This document shows positions 54,957-64,000 of a DNA stretch of 64,000 nucleotides, piece after piece. Position numbers and translations under genes: made by a program. The stretch's first letter is position 1; each line of letters opens with the position of its first letter. Origin of the DNA: Sulfurospirillum deleyianum DSM 6946 (GTDB taxonomy: Bacteria > Campylobacterota > Campylobacteria > Campylobacterales > Sulfurospirillaceae); contig NC_013512.1 of NCBI RefSeq assembly GCF_000024885.1, positions 2,170,001-2,234,000 of the forward strand. The letters run 5' to 3'. The notes beneath the pieces are model-generated. The model had not been told where the DNA came from. It did no database searches and worked only from the letters and a program-made list of their open reading frames with translations.

Positions 54957-55890
54957 GCTTATAGCCTTTCATGCCCAAAATATAATGACACGGCTCAATT
55001 TTTTCAAACCCTTCTTCGCTAAACCATCGATACACCTCATCGACATAATGCCGATTGATATACATTGGGCTGTAAAGATCATAGGTATTGAGTGCCCTCA
55101 CATGACGATCTTTATCCATCGCAATCGGCAATGTTTCCCTAAACGCATGCCCTATAAAAGGAATTTTGTAGAGATAATAAAGCCATGAAGCGATCATAGA
55201 AAAACGATACAGTGCCATCGGTGACATTTTAGACGTAAAAAGCTTTCTAATGCGGTCTTGATTCACACTTTTTTTCAACCAATACGCTCCATACAACCAA
55301 ATACTCAAAAGCCCTTTAGGCTTCACAAAAGGGGCAATGGCTTGAAATGCTTTGTGTGTATCTGGCGTATGATGCAAGACACCTAAAGAATACACCACAT
55401 CAAAACTCTTTTTTCGTAAAGGAAGATTGAAAAGATTGGCTTGAATGATCGTTACATTGTCCAAATGCCCTACGTTTTCATAAGCAGCGTCCACGGCACG
55501 ACTCAAATCGACACCGATGATGTGTTTGGCATTAAATTCTCTTGCACTTATATCCAAATAAGGCCCAGCCCCACACCCAATTTCAAGAACCTCTTTGCCT
55601 TCAATATCTTCTTTGATAAGTCCCATGTAGTGATGCATTTCATCTTTTGACATATATGGTCTTGTATTTTTTACATTTTTAAAAAGGTGCCACTCTTCAC
55701 CAAATGAAGCAACATATTCTTGATCTTCTACAAAACGAGGAATAAAATGATGAATTTTAAACGATGCTTGACACGATGGACAAAAAAGTTTTCCCTCTTT
55801 GATGCAGCCACTCTCTTCAACAACATCTTTCAGCTCAAAATCACTCTGGCAAGAAGGGCACACCAAATACTCTAATGCTTTTTTATGCAT
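54946..55890 (-). CDS. Methyltransferase with N-terminal zinc ribbon
   Basis: A 314-residue protein. A four-Cys zinc ribbon (LVCPSCQSDF and LFCPSCQASF, about 9-47) precedes a class I SAM domain (VLEIGCGAGPYLDIS, around 100). The frame opens at 55917, but ATG 55890 has AAAGGA 7 bases ahead and starts MHKKALEY. It overlaps the stop of the upstream methyltransferase (ATGCATAA). The zinc-ribbon/SAM layout is common among surface-glycan methyltransferases. Confidence 0.82.
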   Translation of the reverse strand: MHKKALEYLVCPSCQSDFELKDVVEESGCIKEGKLFCPSCQASFKIHHFIPRFVEDQEYVASFGEEWHLFKNVKNTRPYMSKDEMHHYMGLIKEDIEGKEVLEIGCGAGPYLDISAREFNAKHIIGVDLSRAVDAAYENVGHLDNVTIIQANLFNLPLRKKSFDVVYSLGVLHHTPDTHKAFQAIAPFVKPKGLLSIWLYGAYWLKKSVNQDRIRKLFTSKMSPMALYRFSMIASWLYYLYKIPFIGHAFRETLPIAMDKDRHVRALNTYDLYSPMYINRHYVDEVYRWFSEEGFEKIEPCHYILGMKGYKREV

Positions 55891-56827
55891 AAAATCGTCC
55901 TTTAAATCCTTGCTCATCTTTAATATAGAGCAAATTAAATACTTTACATAAACCTAAAAACATCCCCATTTTCACAACCACACTCACCACACCATTTGCA
56001 AGAAATTTCAACCAACTCTTTTTTCTTACAAAAAGCAAAAAAGCATTATTATTTGGTAAGTCGGTACGTAAAAAATAGTAATAAAATCCAAATTTTCCAA
56101 GCCAACCATCAAAATGAGGCAAGATATAATACTTTCCCTCTTTTAAAACTTCGTGTGCCAAAGCATCAATGAGTGAAGGTGTTGTAAAATTAAGCTCATC
56201 AATAAAAAAATCAGACCTTCCTCTCAATCTAACATATAATTTTGCAAGAGGCTTATAAAGTAACACGTATGGAAGCCAAAGCATCGTGTAATGCCCTTCA
56301 AAAAAAGAGTTATAATTTGGAATATTCATATACATAATGCCTTGTTTTTTTAAAACCCTTTGTGCTTCACTCAGTGATTTTTTTATATCCCGAACATGCT
56401 CTAATACAGCAATGCTAAACACCATATCAAAGGTTTCATTTTCAAAATGACTTAAATTTTCGGCAACCATATCGTAAAGATACTGTTCAGCGGGGCTAAT
56501 GCCATTTGCTTCTATAAGCTTCAAAGCGAGATTAAATCTATCTTCAAAACCTATGCTTTTCCCAGGTTCAATACCTACGATGTTATAGCCTGCTTGAATG
56601 GCATTGATAAGATTAAACCCAAAACCACTTCCGATTTCAAGATAACGCCTATCTTCTTTTTTGCTGGTAAAAAACTTTTCAAAACGAGGTAATTCATTAA
56701 TTTTACAAATCGAATTTATATAATCTTCAAGTACTTCTTCACTAGATGATGGGACAAGTTTTTTACGTAACTCTCTATAATTCTTTAGAACATCCGCATA
56801 AAGTAACTTTGGAATAATGCTACACAT
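55883..56827 (-). CDS. SAM-dependent methyltransferase
   Basis: A 314-residue methyltransferase with motif I YLEIGSGFGFNLINAIQAG (around 80), SIAVLEHVRDIKKSLSEAQ (around 150) and GIMYMNIPNYNSFFEGHY. The C-terminus (about 270-310) is basic and hydrophobic. The substrate is unknown. Two bases separate it from the dehydratase gene upstream, so they are co-transcribed. Confidence 0.83.
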   Translation of the reverse strand: MCSIIPKLLYADVLKNYRELRKKLVPSSSEEVLEDYINSICKINELPRFEKFFTSKKEDRRYLEIGSGFGFNLINAIQAGYNIVGIEPGKSIGFEDRFNLALKLIEANGISPAEQYLYDMVAENLSHFENETFDMVFSIAVLEHVRDIKKSLSEAQRVLKKQGIMYMNIPNYNSFFEGHYTMLWLPYVLLYKPLAKLYVRLRGRSDFFIDELNFTTPSLIDALAHEVLKEGKYYILPHFDGWLGKFGFYYYFLRTDLPNNNAFLLFVRKKSWLKFLANGVVSVVVKMGMFLGLCKVFNLLYIKDEQGFKGRFYA

Positions 56828-56829
56828 AT

Positions 56830-57867
56830 TTAATGAATCACTCTCTTACCATCTTTTAAAATAATAGGCACTTGACGCATCCAAATCTGTTTTTCCCACA
56901 TGTGTTTGTTGTTTTTATACCATGCTATTGTCTCTTGAAGCCCCTCTTCAAAAGTAACTTTTGGCGTCCACCCCAACATACGTTCTATTTTAGAAATGTC
57001 TGCTAAATGGCAATCGACTTGGCCAGGTCTGTCTTCATTGTAAATAATTTTTTCTTCTCGAAAACCAAATAAACCAGCAACACGTAATGCTACATCACGA
57101 ATAGAGATGGTTTTACTGGTTCCTAAGTTAAAAACTTCACCTTTCACCTTATCGATTGGAGCAGATAAAATAGCATCGATACCCCTGCATGTATCTTCCA
57201 CATAAATCCAATCCCTTGAAGCTTCTCCTTTTCCATGAACCGTCAATTTTTCACCTAAAAGAAGAGAGGTTATAAAACGAGGAATGGCTTTTTCAAGGTG
57301 CTGTCTAGGCCCATAATTATTAAAAGGGCGAATGATGGTTGCTGGAATATCATAGGTATTTACATACGAATAAACCAATCTATCCGCACCTACCTTTGCT
57401 GCAGCATAAGGAGATGCTGGGTTTAGGGGGTGCTTTTCATCCATAAAGGCACAATTCTCAGCCGTCCCATACACTTCTGAAGTAGAGATGTGAATAAACC
57501 TCTCAACACTTTTTTTATTTTTAAGTACCGCATTAGCGATTGTTTGCGTTCCAAGAACATCGGTTTCAAAGAAATTTCGATTATCATAAATAGAGCGTGT
57601 CACATGTGTTTCTGCTGCAAAATGCACCACGATATCAGCTCTTTCAACAAGTTCTTCCACCAATGCGCTATTGGTCACGCTTCCATACCAAAACTCAAAA
57701 CGTCCAGAATTATTGTTGGGTCTAACGGGGAAATTATCTACATTACCCGCATACGTTAAAAGATCTAAAACAATAATTTTTGAATGAGGATACGTAGTAA
57801 AAATGTAATGTAAAAAATTAGAACCTATAAATCCAGCTCCACCCGTAATGAGAAACGTTTTTTTCAT
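56830..57867 (-). CDS. NAD-dependent sugar-nucleotide epimerase/dehydratase, RmlB-like
   Basis: A 345-residue extended SDR with TGGAGFIGSNFLH (residues 8-20), the YAAAK catalytic pair within NPASPYAAAKVGADRLVYSY (around 155), STSEVYG, and NNYGPRQHLEKAIPRFI. It resembles dTDP-glucose 4,6-dehydratase or related GDP/UDP-sugar dehydratases; the exact sugar cannot be decided. It overlaps the next glycosyltransferase-like gene by one base. Confidence 0.87.
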   Translation of the reverse strand: MKKTFLITGGAGFIGSNFLHYIFTTYPHSKIIVLDLLTYAGNVDNFPVRPNNNSGRFEFWYGSVTNSALVEELVERADIVVHFAAETHVTRSIYDNRNFFETDVLGTQTIANAVLKNKKSVERFIHISTSEVYGTAENCAFMDEKHPLNPASPYAAAKVGADRLVYSYVNTYDIPATIIRPFNNYGPRQHLEKAIPRFITSLLLGEKLTVHGKGEASRDWIYVEDTCRGIDAILSAPIDKVKGEVFNLGTSKTISIRDVALRVAGLFGFREEKIIYNEDRPGQVDCHLADISKIERMLGWTPKVTFEEGLQETIAWYKNNKHMWEKQIWMRQVPIILKDGKRVIH

Positions 57868-59156
57868 TAAAGATCCTTATTTATAATTTTATCATGCTGA
57901 TTATCAAGCAGTGCTCTCACAAAGTTAATTAAAAATTGACTATTTTCTTCTATTGTCTTTTGTGCAAAAGAGCGTGTGCATTGACTAATTTTTTCAAAAG
58001 AATCACGATTATCCAAAACATCAATCAATTTTTTCTCTAATGTTTCAAGATCGATATCAATAATTGGCATATCTTCAAAATGTTTTTTATAGTAACTAGG
58101 ATTTAAATAACAAAAAAAGTTATTAAGATTATGATCCAAATGTGCCATAACAATCTTACCTTTTAGTGCCGCTTCCATAGTTGTATATTGGATAAAACCG
58201 TCAATGGGAGTATCAATAACAATATGTGCCTCACTTATTTTTTGCATGACTTCTTCTCTCGGCAATCCTGTTAATATTTCATACTCAAAATCATCTCTTT
58301 TCAAAGATAAGTTTTTTAAAAGCCTATCTATTTCCATTGAACCTTTACGATATGCATCATTAGCAATATGTATAATTTTAATCTTAGCAGTTACCACACA
58401 TGGAACATAACTATTTTCATCTTCCAATATAATATGCCCATTTAAAGTAAGAATATCTACTCTTGGGAGATATTTTACAAAATCAACAATGCCAAAAACT
58501 ACAGTAGCATACTTACACCACCAGTAGTTTCTCTCTCTTCTTTTAAAATCTAGCCCAAAATATTTTCTTTTAAATAATCCTAATCCTAATTTTTTAATTA
58601 AATTAGACATTGATTCAATAGACCAAACATCACTACCATAGGGAACCATAACGCTTTTTTTACCATACCATTGCAATAAAATCGGCTCTATACGCCACCA
58701 AAATGTTCTCTCTAGAAATCCACTATCAAAATACAAAAAAAATACCTCAAACTTACATAATGCCCAAACAAAGGCATAATAAGGACCTATAAAATAAGTA
58801 TAACGAGCTATCCATGATGGAGCTATTGTACGAAGTGTCTCACCATCATGAAAAGATCCTTTTGAGTAATCCTCCATAGCAAACAATGTAGTATCAAATG
58901 ATTTCGATAATAAAGCATGATACGTTTTGAAAATAATCAAAGGTATAGTGCCAAGCAAAATTTTTCCTTTAACCATTGGCATAAGCCACAATCTAAAAGG
59001 AATAGCAATTATTAGCAAAAATATAATTGGAGTACCCACGAATATATCTATCACCAAACGCTTTAAAAAATAAATCAACTCATCTTTTGCAGAAAAAGGA
59101 GGTGTCAAATCATTGACAACAGTAAAAGAGTTTTGATGATAAAAAAGATGATTCAT
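57867..59156 (-). CDS. Glycosyltransferase-like protein, paralogue A
   Basis: A 429-residue protein with an N-terminal TM region (about 35-60) and the central block FLERTFWWRIEPILL, VPYGSDVWSI and FKRRERNYWW (about 145-215), followed by KYLPRVDIL. The gene at 61024-62280 shares this block in the same order, so the two are paralogues. No exact CAZy family recognised; the C-terminal (about 290-390) half looks GT-B-like. It is the partner of two radical SAM genes. Local DNA is visibly more AT-rich than the pse operon, which hints at transfer. Confidence 0.65.
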   Translation of the reverse strand: MNHLFYHQNSFTVVNDLTPPFSAKDELIYFLKRLVIDIFVGTPIIFLLIIAIPFRLWLMPMVKGKILLGTIPLIIFKTYHALLSKSFDTTLFAMEDYSKGSFHDGETLRTIAPSWIARYTYFIGPYYAFVWALCKFEVFFLYFDSGFLERTFWWRIEPILLQWYGKKSVMVPYGSDVWSIESMSNLIKKLGLGLFKRKYFGLDFKRRERNYWWCKYATVVFGIVDFVKYLPRVDILTLNGHIILEDENSYVPCVVTAKIKIIHIANDAYRKGSMEIDRLLKNLSLKRDDFEYEILTGLPREEVMQKISEAHIVIDTPIDGFIQYTTMEAALKGKIVMAHLDHNLNNFFCYLNPSYYKKHFEDMPIIDIDLETLEKKLIDVLDNRDSFEKISQCTRSFAQKTIEENSQFLINFVRALLDNQHDKIINKDL

Positions 59157-59159
59157 GCG

Positions 59160-60149
59160 CTAACCTTTTTTGCTAGTATCATCTACCATTAATGACTTCA
59201 TAACGTCATGATACATAATACCCTCATCATCTTCCCATTTTGTATTGACCCAATCTGGACATTTTTCACAAAGAGGAAAATCTTTATAATTATTTTCAAG
59301 ATGAGCTTCTCTTAATTTCTGCATAAACTCGGACTGCCATGCTTCTTTAATCGTTGTTGTTCTAAAATCTATAAAGTGCGAACCGCTCTTCCAATCAGCA
59401 GGACAAAATGCCAGCATACCATCTGGAGCGAGTGTAAGCCTTTCCCAAGGATACATACAAGGTCTTCTCAATTTTTTTTCAGCATCACTATTTTGTTGCA
59501 TTTTTTTTGATATTTGTGCTTTAAAGCCAGCAGAAGAGTGTAGCTCTCTCATGACAACAAAATGAGCCCCTACTTCCGTCCAATAATCGTAAAATTGTTG
59601 TTTTTCGTGAACATTATGAGGCTGTTCCACAAAACTAACAATTATTTTTGTTGGCAACTTTTTTTCTTTAATAATCGATAGAACATGTAAAATATTGTTT
59701 CGCACTTTTTCAAGATCACCATGAATTCTAATTTTAGCATACGTTTCGGGAGTAAAAGCATCAAGGCTAATATCAATCACATCTACTTTTGCATCTAAAA
59801 TAGCCTTTATCTTCTTATCATCAAGTAAGTGTCCATTGGTCGTTATATTAATTTTTGTTTTTGAATATTCCCCTGCATAACCAATAATCTCTTCAAACTG
59901 TGGATGCAAAAGAGTCTCTCCATTTGCAGTATAACGAATATATTGACACAAGCCATTCGATTCTTTAGCAACCTCATCAATCATTTTATTATGCAACGAA
60001 ACATCAAGGTGTTTGCCAGTAAAATGTGAGGATTTAACAAAAATTGGATGAGGACAATGAATACAAGCAAGATTACACAGTTGTGTTAAATCAACAATAA
60101 TCTGAGAAGGAAAATGTGGTGATAAATGTTTTTTAAATCCATATTTCAT
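59160..60149 (-). CDS. Radical SAM/SPASM protein
   Basis: A 329-residue enzyme with the [4Fe-4S] motif CNLACIHC (around 24-31), plus a SPASM-like C-terminus: CMYPWERLTL (around 231), GMLAFCPADW and CEKCPDW (around 300). The aux cluster implies substrate complexity, such as a peptide or sugar dehydrogenation. It lies three bases before paralogue A and two after the second radical SAM, so all are co-transcribed. Confidence 0.88.
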   Translation of the reverse strand: MKYGFKKHLSPHFPSQIIVDLTQLCNLACIHCPHPIFVKSSHFTGKHLDVSLHNKMIDEVAKESNGLCQYIRYTANGETLLHPQFEEIIGYAGEYSKTKINITTNGHLLDDKKIKAILDAKVDVIDISLDAFTPETYAKIRIHGDLEKVRNNILHVLSIIKEKKLPTKIIVSFVEQPHNVHEKQQFYDYWTEVGAHFVVMRELHSSAGFKAQISKKMQQNSDAEKKLRRPCMYPWERLTLAPDGMLAFCPADWKSGSHFIDFRTTTIKEAWQSEFMQKLREAHLENNYKDFPLCEKCPDWVNTKWEDDEGIMYHDVMKSLMVDDTSKKG

Positions 60150-60151
60150 AA

Positions 60152-61012
60152 TTAATCTACCTTTAATGAATCCAGACCAAGATGATTACATGTAAAACAT
60201 TCTTTCATCTTTCCAAGCTCAATTTGTTTTAATAAAAATTTATTTTGCGCATCAATCCAAACACTACTTTTAGCTAAAAATTCTGCCCCTTCCTTATCTA
60301 TAAAAGGACATATACGTATGTTTCCATTAACACCTATTTTGATAATCGTAGAAACATAATCACAAATTCTTGATGTAGGTTTTTGAAATGAAACAAAATG
60401 ATCTAAATTTTGTTTTTTTACAAAATGTTGTAATTCTAACCATAACGGTTTCAAATCTTTATGGTTTTGGTGCCATGGAGAATTAGCAATTTCAAAATAA
60501 ATTTTATTGAAACCATGATCCAAAGAAAAAGCTATAAAATCTTTAGCTTCATGGGCATTATCTTCGTTAATTACAAACGAAGATTGTTTTATTTTCAAAG
60601 GACGCAATAAAGAGAAAGATTGAACCAAACGATCAAAATCAAATCCTGGACGTACTTTATTATATACTGAACTACTTATTGCATCCACACTAACACTAAC
60701 ATAATCAAATTTATTCAAATCATTATATAACTCTTTGAGTGTTGTTCCATTAGTTGAAATAAAAAGATCTTTTTTAATTCCACTTTTCAAATTGTCTACT
60801 ATTATTGAAAATTGAGGATGTAGTGTTTGTTCTCCCAAGCCAATAAGACTGATAGACCTATTTTGTGGGAACTGAGCTTCAATATGTTTTTGAATATTTA
60901 TAAAATTTTCCAACGTCATAAATTGTTTTTTTGATATTGATTTATTGTATGCACAATTTATACAGGAGAGATTGCATGCAGAAGAAATTTCAATATCAAA
61001 ACTATATTTCAA
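60152..61012 (-). CDS. Radical SAM protein
   Basis: A 286-residue protein with CNLSCINC (around 13-20), GLGEQTLHPQF and SVSVDAISSSVYNKVRPG typical of the radical SAM barrel, and a Cys-containing C-terminus (ICPFID, CFTCNHLG). It is distinct from its neighbour but shares layout with it. A TTACATGTAA (60186) encodes the TCN of the last Cys motif. It follows paralogue B by 11 bases. Confidence 0.86.
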   Translation of the reverse strand: MKYSFDIEISSACNLSCINCAYNKSISKKQFMTLENFINIQKHIEAQFPQNRSISLIGLGEQTLHPQFSIIVDNLKSGIKKDLFISTNGTTLKELYNDLNKFDYVSVSVDAISSSVYNKVRPGFDFDRLVQSFSLLRPLKIKQSSFVINEDNAHEAKDFIAFSLDHGFNKIYFEIANSPWHQNHKDLKPLWLELQHFVKKQNLDHFVSFQKPTSRICDYVSTIIKIGVNGNIRICPFIDKEGAEFLAKSSVWIDAQNKFLLKQIELGKMKECFTCNHLGLDSLKVD

Positions 61013-61023
61013 AACAACATCCT

Positions 61024-62280
61024 TTAATCTTCAAAAATTTGTTTAATCATACTTTCATTTTTAAAACCATCAACAACCCGTTTGCTACTCAGCTCAACAA
61101 ACTTACGAGAATCTTCAATTCGTTTTTTTAACGTATCCTTATCTTCTATGAGTGAGACCAACGCTTGCTTAAGTGTATAAACATTCACATTTACCATAGG
61201 CATTTCTTTAAAAAATGGAGCATAAAACGTATAATTTTGAACTAAACAAAAATCGATCAAACGTTGATCAAAATTTGTCAAGACTACATTTCCTTTTGCC
61301 ATTGCTTCAAGGGCTCCTGTTCCCATAACGCCATTAAAAAGATGTTCTATAAATATATGAGACTCATCTAAAATGTTCAGTGCTTCTTGGCGACTGACCC
61401 CATAAATACTCCTATACTCTATCGCATATCCCTCAGCCTTAAGCTCTTCACAAATCGCTTCAATGGCATAAGAGCCTTTTCGCTCACGATGATTAGCAAA
61501 ATGAGCAATAATAATTTTATCCATATTTTCATTATATCTATAAGGCAAAAGATCCAAATCTACATAAAAATGTGCCATACTAAAGGAACTAACGCGAGGC
61601 AAATAGCGTATATCTCCAGCTATTAAATGAGCATATTGTGCCCACATATAACTTCTTTCTATGCGTTTAAAATCCATCATAAAATAACGTTTTCTAAATC
61701 TTGAGAGTCCAAATTTAAAATTTATATTATCCGTACTTTGCAATAAAGTCCACTGATCTGATCCATAGGCCTGGATGATAACTTTCTTAGAAAATAATTC
61801 TAAAAGCAACGGCTCCCACCGCCACAACGCAGTTCTCTCTAAAATAGCACCATCAAGATGCCAATAAAATCCTCTATAACGACGCATCGCCCAAATAAAT
61901 ACAACATAAGGAGAGAGCAAGTAAACATCATAACACATCAACCATTTTGGCAAAATATCTTTTGCTTGAATATCATAATAAGAAGGTTCATTTAGCCAAT
62001 CGGTAAAAACAAAAATTTCAATGTCATAATCAGCCAAAGCTCCATTGAGCAGATGTTTATAGTGAATATTGCTGACAAGAGAATGTGTTCCAACCATAAC
62101 ACGTTTTTTCTTCACAGGGAATACTACATTCAATAATCCAACCACTGGCAAAGCAACCATAAAAATTAAAGCTCCAAAAAATCCAACAATTTTGACCAAA
62201 AAACTGTGTTTTAATGTTTTTAAAGCCGATGCAATTGGCGTGTATTCTTCTTCTAAAATAATTAAACCATCTTTACGCAT
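61024..62280 (-). CDS. Glycosyltransferase-like protein, paralogue B
   Basis: A 418-residue protein with an N-terminal TM (about 25-55) and the same central motif order as 57867-59156: ILERTALWRWEPLLLE, YGSDQWTLL and FKRIERSYMW, then YLPRVSSF. The C-terminal part has VMGTGALEAMAKGNVVLT, an EX7E-like donor site of GT4-type enzymes. Membrane-associated glycosyltransfer is likely; substrate unknown. It overlaps the large GT41-like gene by 8 bases. Confidence 0.68.
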   Translation of the reverse strand: MRKDGLIILEEEYTPIASALKTLKHSFLVKIVGFFGALIFMVALPVVGLLNVVFPVKKKRVMVGTHSLVSNIHYKHLLNGALADYDIEIFVFTDWLNEPSYYDIQAKDILPKWLMCYDVYLLSPYVVFIWAMRRYRGFYWHLDGAILERTALWRWEPLLLELFSKKVIIQAYGSDQWTLLQSTDNINFKFGLSRFRKRYFMMDFKRIERSYMWAQYAHLIAGDIRYLPRVSSFSMAHFYVDLDLLPYRYNENMDKIIIAHFANHRERKGSYAIEAICEELKAEGYAIEYRSIYGVSRQEALNILDESHIFIEHLFNGVMGTGALEAMAKGNVVLTNFDQRLIDFCLVQNYTFYAPFFKEMPMVNVNVYTLKQALVSLIEDKDTLKKRIEDSRKFVELSSKRVVDGFKNESMIKQIFED

Positions 62281-64000
62281 GATTTACTTCTTCTACAATG
62301 TTTACAAAGTCATCAACTGTCTTTTTAATCTCTAAAAGTTTTTCACTTACCTGCTTTGCAAAAAGGATCATATTTTTTTTCACTTTTTCAAAAATAGTAT
62401 CATCACTTAAAATGTAATTGGCTATTTTGACATACTCTTCCACGCTAAATGCATGTATTTTCTCAAGAGAATCCAACATACCCAACCTAATATAAGCATC
62501 TTTTGCAATATGATTTTTATTTAATAAAATCAAAGGAACACGCCCTTTTGCTATGTATTCATTCAATGCTTCCCCTGAATGCAGGGGAAACGTATCTAAA
62601 TAATAATCAATAACATAACCATAAAGATGAGGATTCACAAAACCTGTAAAAATAAACCTCTCTTCGTCTATATTGTAACGAATAAGCTTTTCACGAATAT
62701 TCTGCATATCTCCTTTTCCACAGGCAAGATAGATCGTATTTGGATTATTGTTAAGTATTTTTGAAAGTGCTTCAAGATACATATCACTATCTATCTTAAT
62801 CAACCTCCCAATGCTTCCAAGGATACGCTTTCCAGTCCATTTTTTACGTATCTTAATGGCTTCTTTTTCAAAAAAATCACTCTGAGGATTTGAAAATTGT
62901 TCTAAAATAGGAATGTCAAATAGACTAAACTTAAATTTTGTTTCTGCTGAAAAATGACTCATTCTCTTATCGATTCCCAGCACATCATACTCAAAATTTC
63001 CATGACTCCAAAATATCTGTTTTTCTACACTTCTTGAACTCAATAAAAAACTCGCAATGGGCGTGTTGTTATTGGCTACAATCATGGTGTCAATTTCATT
63101 TTTTTGCATATCATTACGTATCGCTAAAGCCCGTGTTAAATGGCTTTGAAAATTATTTGCGAGGTTGAGACTCTCAAACGCAACACATCTTACATCAAAG
63201 CCCAAATTTCGGATACTTTCAATGCATTTTTCATCGTCTAGACTTTTTTCAATGATTGCCATCGAATAAACAACTAATTCGTATTTTTCCTTAAAATCTT
63301 TATCCTCCGCCAATGCACTAAGAAGCGAAAACTCGACCTTAAAAGGAGAATTCTCCACGATTCTATCTTTCACCAATGCGATTTTCTTCTTTACATGTAA
63401 AGATATTTTAGGCAAAGGAAGCTTCTGTTCTTCCGCCCATTTGGCATAAAAAGCACTTGCCTCTTCTTCAATTTCAATGTTAAATGCTTTCATCTCTTCT
63501 TGTGTTTGAATACGATTGGTGACAATATGACTCATTAAAAAGTGCAAATTCATCACCTCCTCCATCATCCCACGCTCTTTACATGTAACAAAGAGTTGCT
63601 TCAAAACGGGGTATAAAATATCTCTCCAAGAAGCATGATTTTCAAACCCCTTGATTTGCCAAAAAAAGCCGAGTATCCATGTACCAATCCCCATACGAGT
63701 CGCATAGTTTGCTTTTAAAAAACGCTCTATGTCCAACGAGTCTGCTAAGCCTTGAATCACCCATTCCACAGGGATTTCAAACGATTCACAAAAACTTCTT
63801 AGGGCTTTGGCATTGGCATCCATGAGATGATAACTTTTTCCATCAAACCACAGGTGCTCCCCCATAAACCACGACAAACACTTTACTCCCTCGCCATTTG
63901 CCATTTTTAAAACGAACAAAAGATGCGCAAAGATAAAACACTCTTTTTGAGTGACATCATACGTCGCATAACTCTGCTCAAGTAAGGCTATAAAGGAGCT
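62273..64000 (-). CDS. GT41/SPINDLY-like glycosyltransferase (5' partial)
   Basis: The frame is open to base 64000, so the start lies beyond the window; 575 codons are seen. The C-terminal half is a GT-B domain with FIFTGFVNPHLYGYVIDYYL (near residue 450) and TFPLHSGEALNEYIAKGRVP, close to the OGT/SPINDLY-type pattern. The N-terminal part is helical and could be a TPR-like or other module. In Campylobacterota such proteins often glycosylate flagellin; the flagellin-sugar operon nearby supports that. Two TTACATGTAA copies at 63391 and 63580. Confidence 0.7.
   Translation of the reverse strand, partial: SSFIALLEQSYATYDVTQKECFIFAHLLFVLKMANGEGVKCLSWFMGEHLWFDGKSYHLMDANAKALRSFCESFEIPVEWVIQGLADSLDIERFLKANYATRMGIGTWILGFFWQIKGFENHASWRDILYPVLKQLFVTCKERGMMEEVMNLHFLMSHIVTNRIQTQEEMKAFNIEIEEEASAFYAKWAEEQKLPLPKISLHVKKKIALVKDRIVENSPFKVEFSLLSALAEDKDFKEKYELVVYSMAIIEKSLDDEKCIESIRNLGFDVRCVAFESLNLANNFQSHLTRALAIRNDMQKNEIDTMIVANNNTPIASFLLSSRSVEKQIFWSHGNFEYDVLGIDKRMSHFSAETKFKFSLFDIPILEQFSNPQSDFFEKEAIKIRKKWTGKRILGSIGRLIKIDSDMYLEALSKILNNNPNTIYLACGKGDMQNIREKLIRYNIDEERFIFTGFVNPHLYGYVIDYYLDTFPLHSGEALNEYIAKGRVPLILLNKNHIAKDAYIRLGMLDSLEKIHAFSVEEYVKIANYILSDDTIFEKVKKNMILFAKQVSEKLLEIKKTVDDFVNIVEEVNHA

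Overview
The window looks like chromosomal DNA of a Campylobacterota (Epsilonproteobacteria) bacterium, most likely Sulfurospirillum or a close relative. The evidence is a moderately AT-rich composition, a futalosine-pathway MqnA, NosL-type periplasmic proteins, many c-di-GMP and sensor proteins, and a block (upp, malic enzyme, gltX, SurA-like, accC, accB, dcd, then pseB) whose order matches, from memory, the Campylobacter jejuni Cj1286c-Cj1293 region. The genus is an inference; the class is well supported.

Layout. 1-2.3 kb: nnr (cut by the window edge), purN, thiG. 2.4-2.9 kb: five tRNAs (Pro, His, Arg, Arg, Leu), with a promoter that overlaps the thiG terminator. 2.9-5.1 kb: remnant of an element integrated beside tRNA-Leu (small ORF, DUF4143-type ATPase, C-terminal scrap of a tyrosine recombinase). 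5.1-7.4 kb: K+ channel with RCK domains plus a separate RCK protein. 7.5-12.3 kb: a coupled six-gene operon of NosL-like proteins, a multi-TM Cys protein and a MacB-like ABC exporter. 12.4-17.3 kb: EamA transporter, two diguanylate cyclases, mnmA. 17.3-19.9 kb: arsenate-reductase operon with two permeases, a mini-thioredoxin and an ArsR-type operator but no arsR nearby. 19.9-25.2 kb: coiled-coil protein, divergent MreB paralogue, TerC, mqnA, gdhA. 25.4-31.7 kb: tetR-MATE-GNAT operon and a large GGDEF-EAL sensor. 31.7-38.5 kb: the conserved housekeeping block. 38.5-42.4 kb: small accessory genes and methyltransferases.

42.4-64 kb is a flagellin and glycan region. It starts with a short FlaC-like flagellin, then a complete, translationally coupled pseudaminic acid operon (pseB-C-F-G-H-I, UDP-GlcNAc to CMP-Pse). 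A long oppositely oriented run follows: DUF354-like protein, five methyltransferases, an asparagine-synthase-type amidotransferase, a GT4 glycosyltransferase, a sugar-nucleotide dehydratase, two radical SAM proteins flanked by two paralogous glycosyltransferase-like genes, and a large GT41-like protein cut by the window end. The run plausibly decorates the flagellin glycan or another surface glycan.

The most striking signal is not a gene. The perfect palindrome TTACATGTAA occurs 36 times by my reading, both inside genes (25) and between them (11), often at terminators. Chance would give about 0.2 copies. It behaves like a highly iterated palindrome or an uptake-type genome signature.
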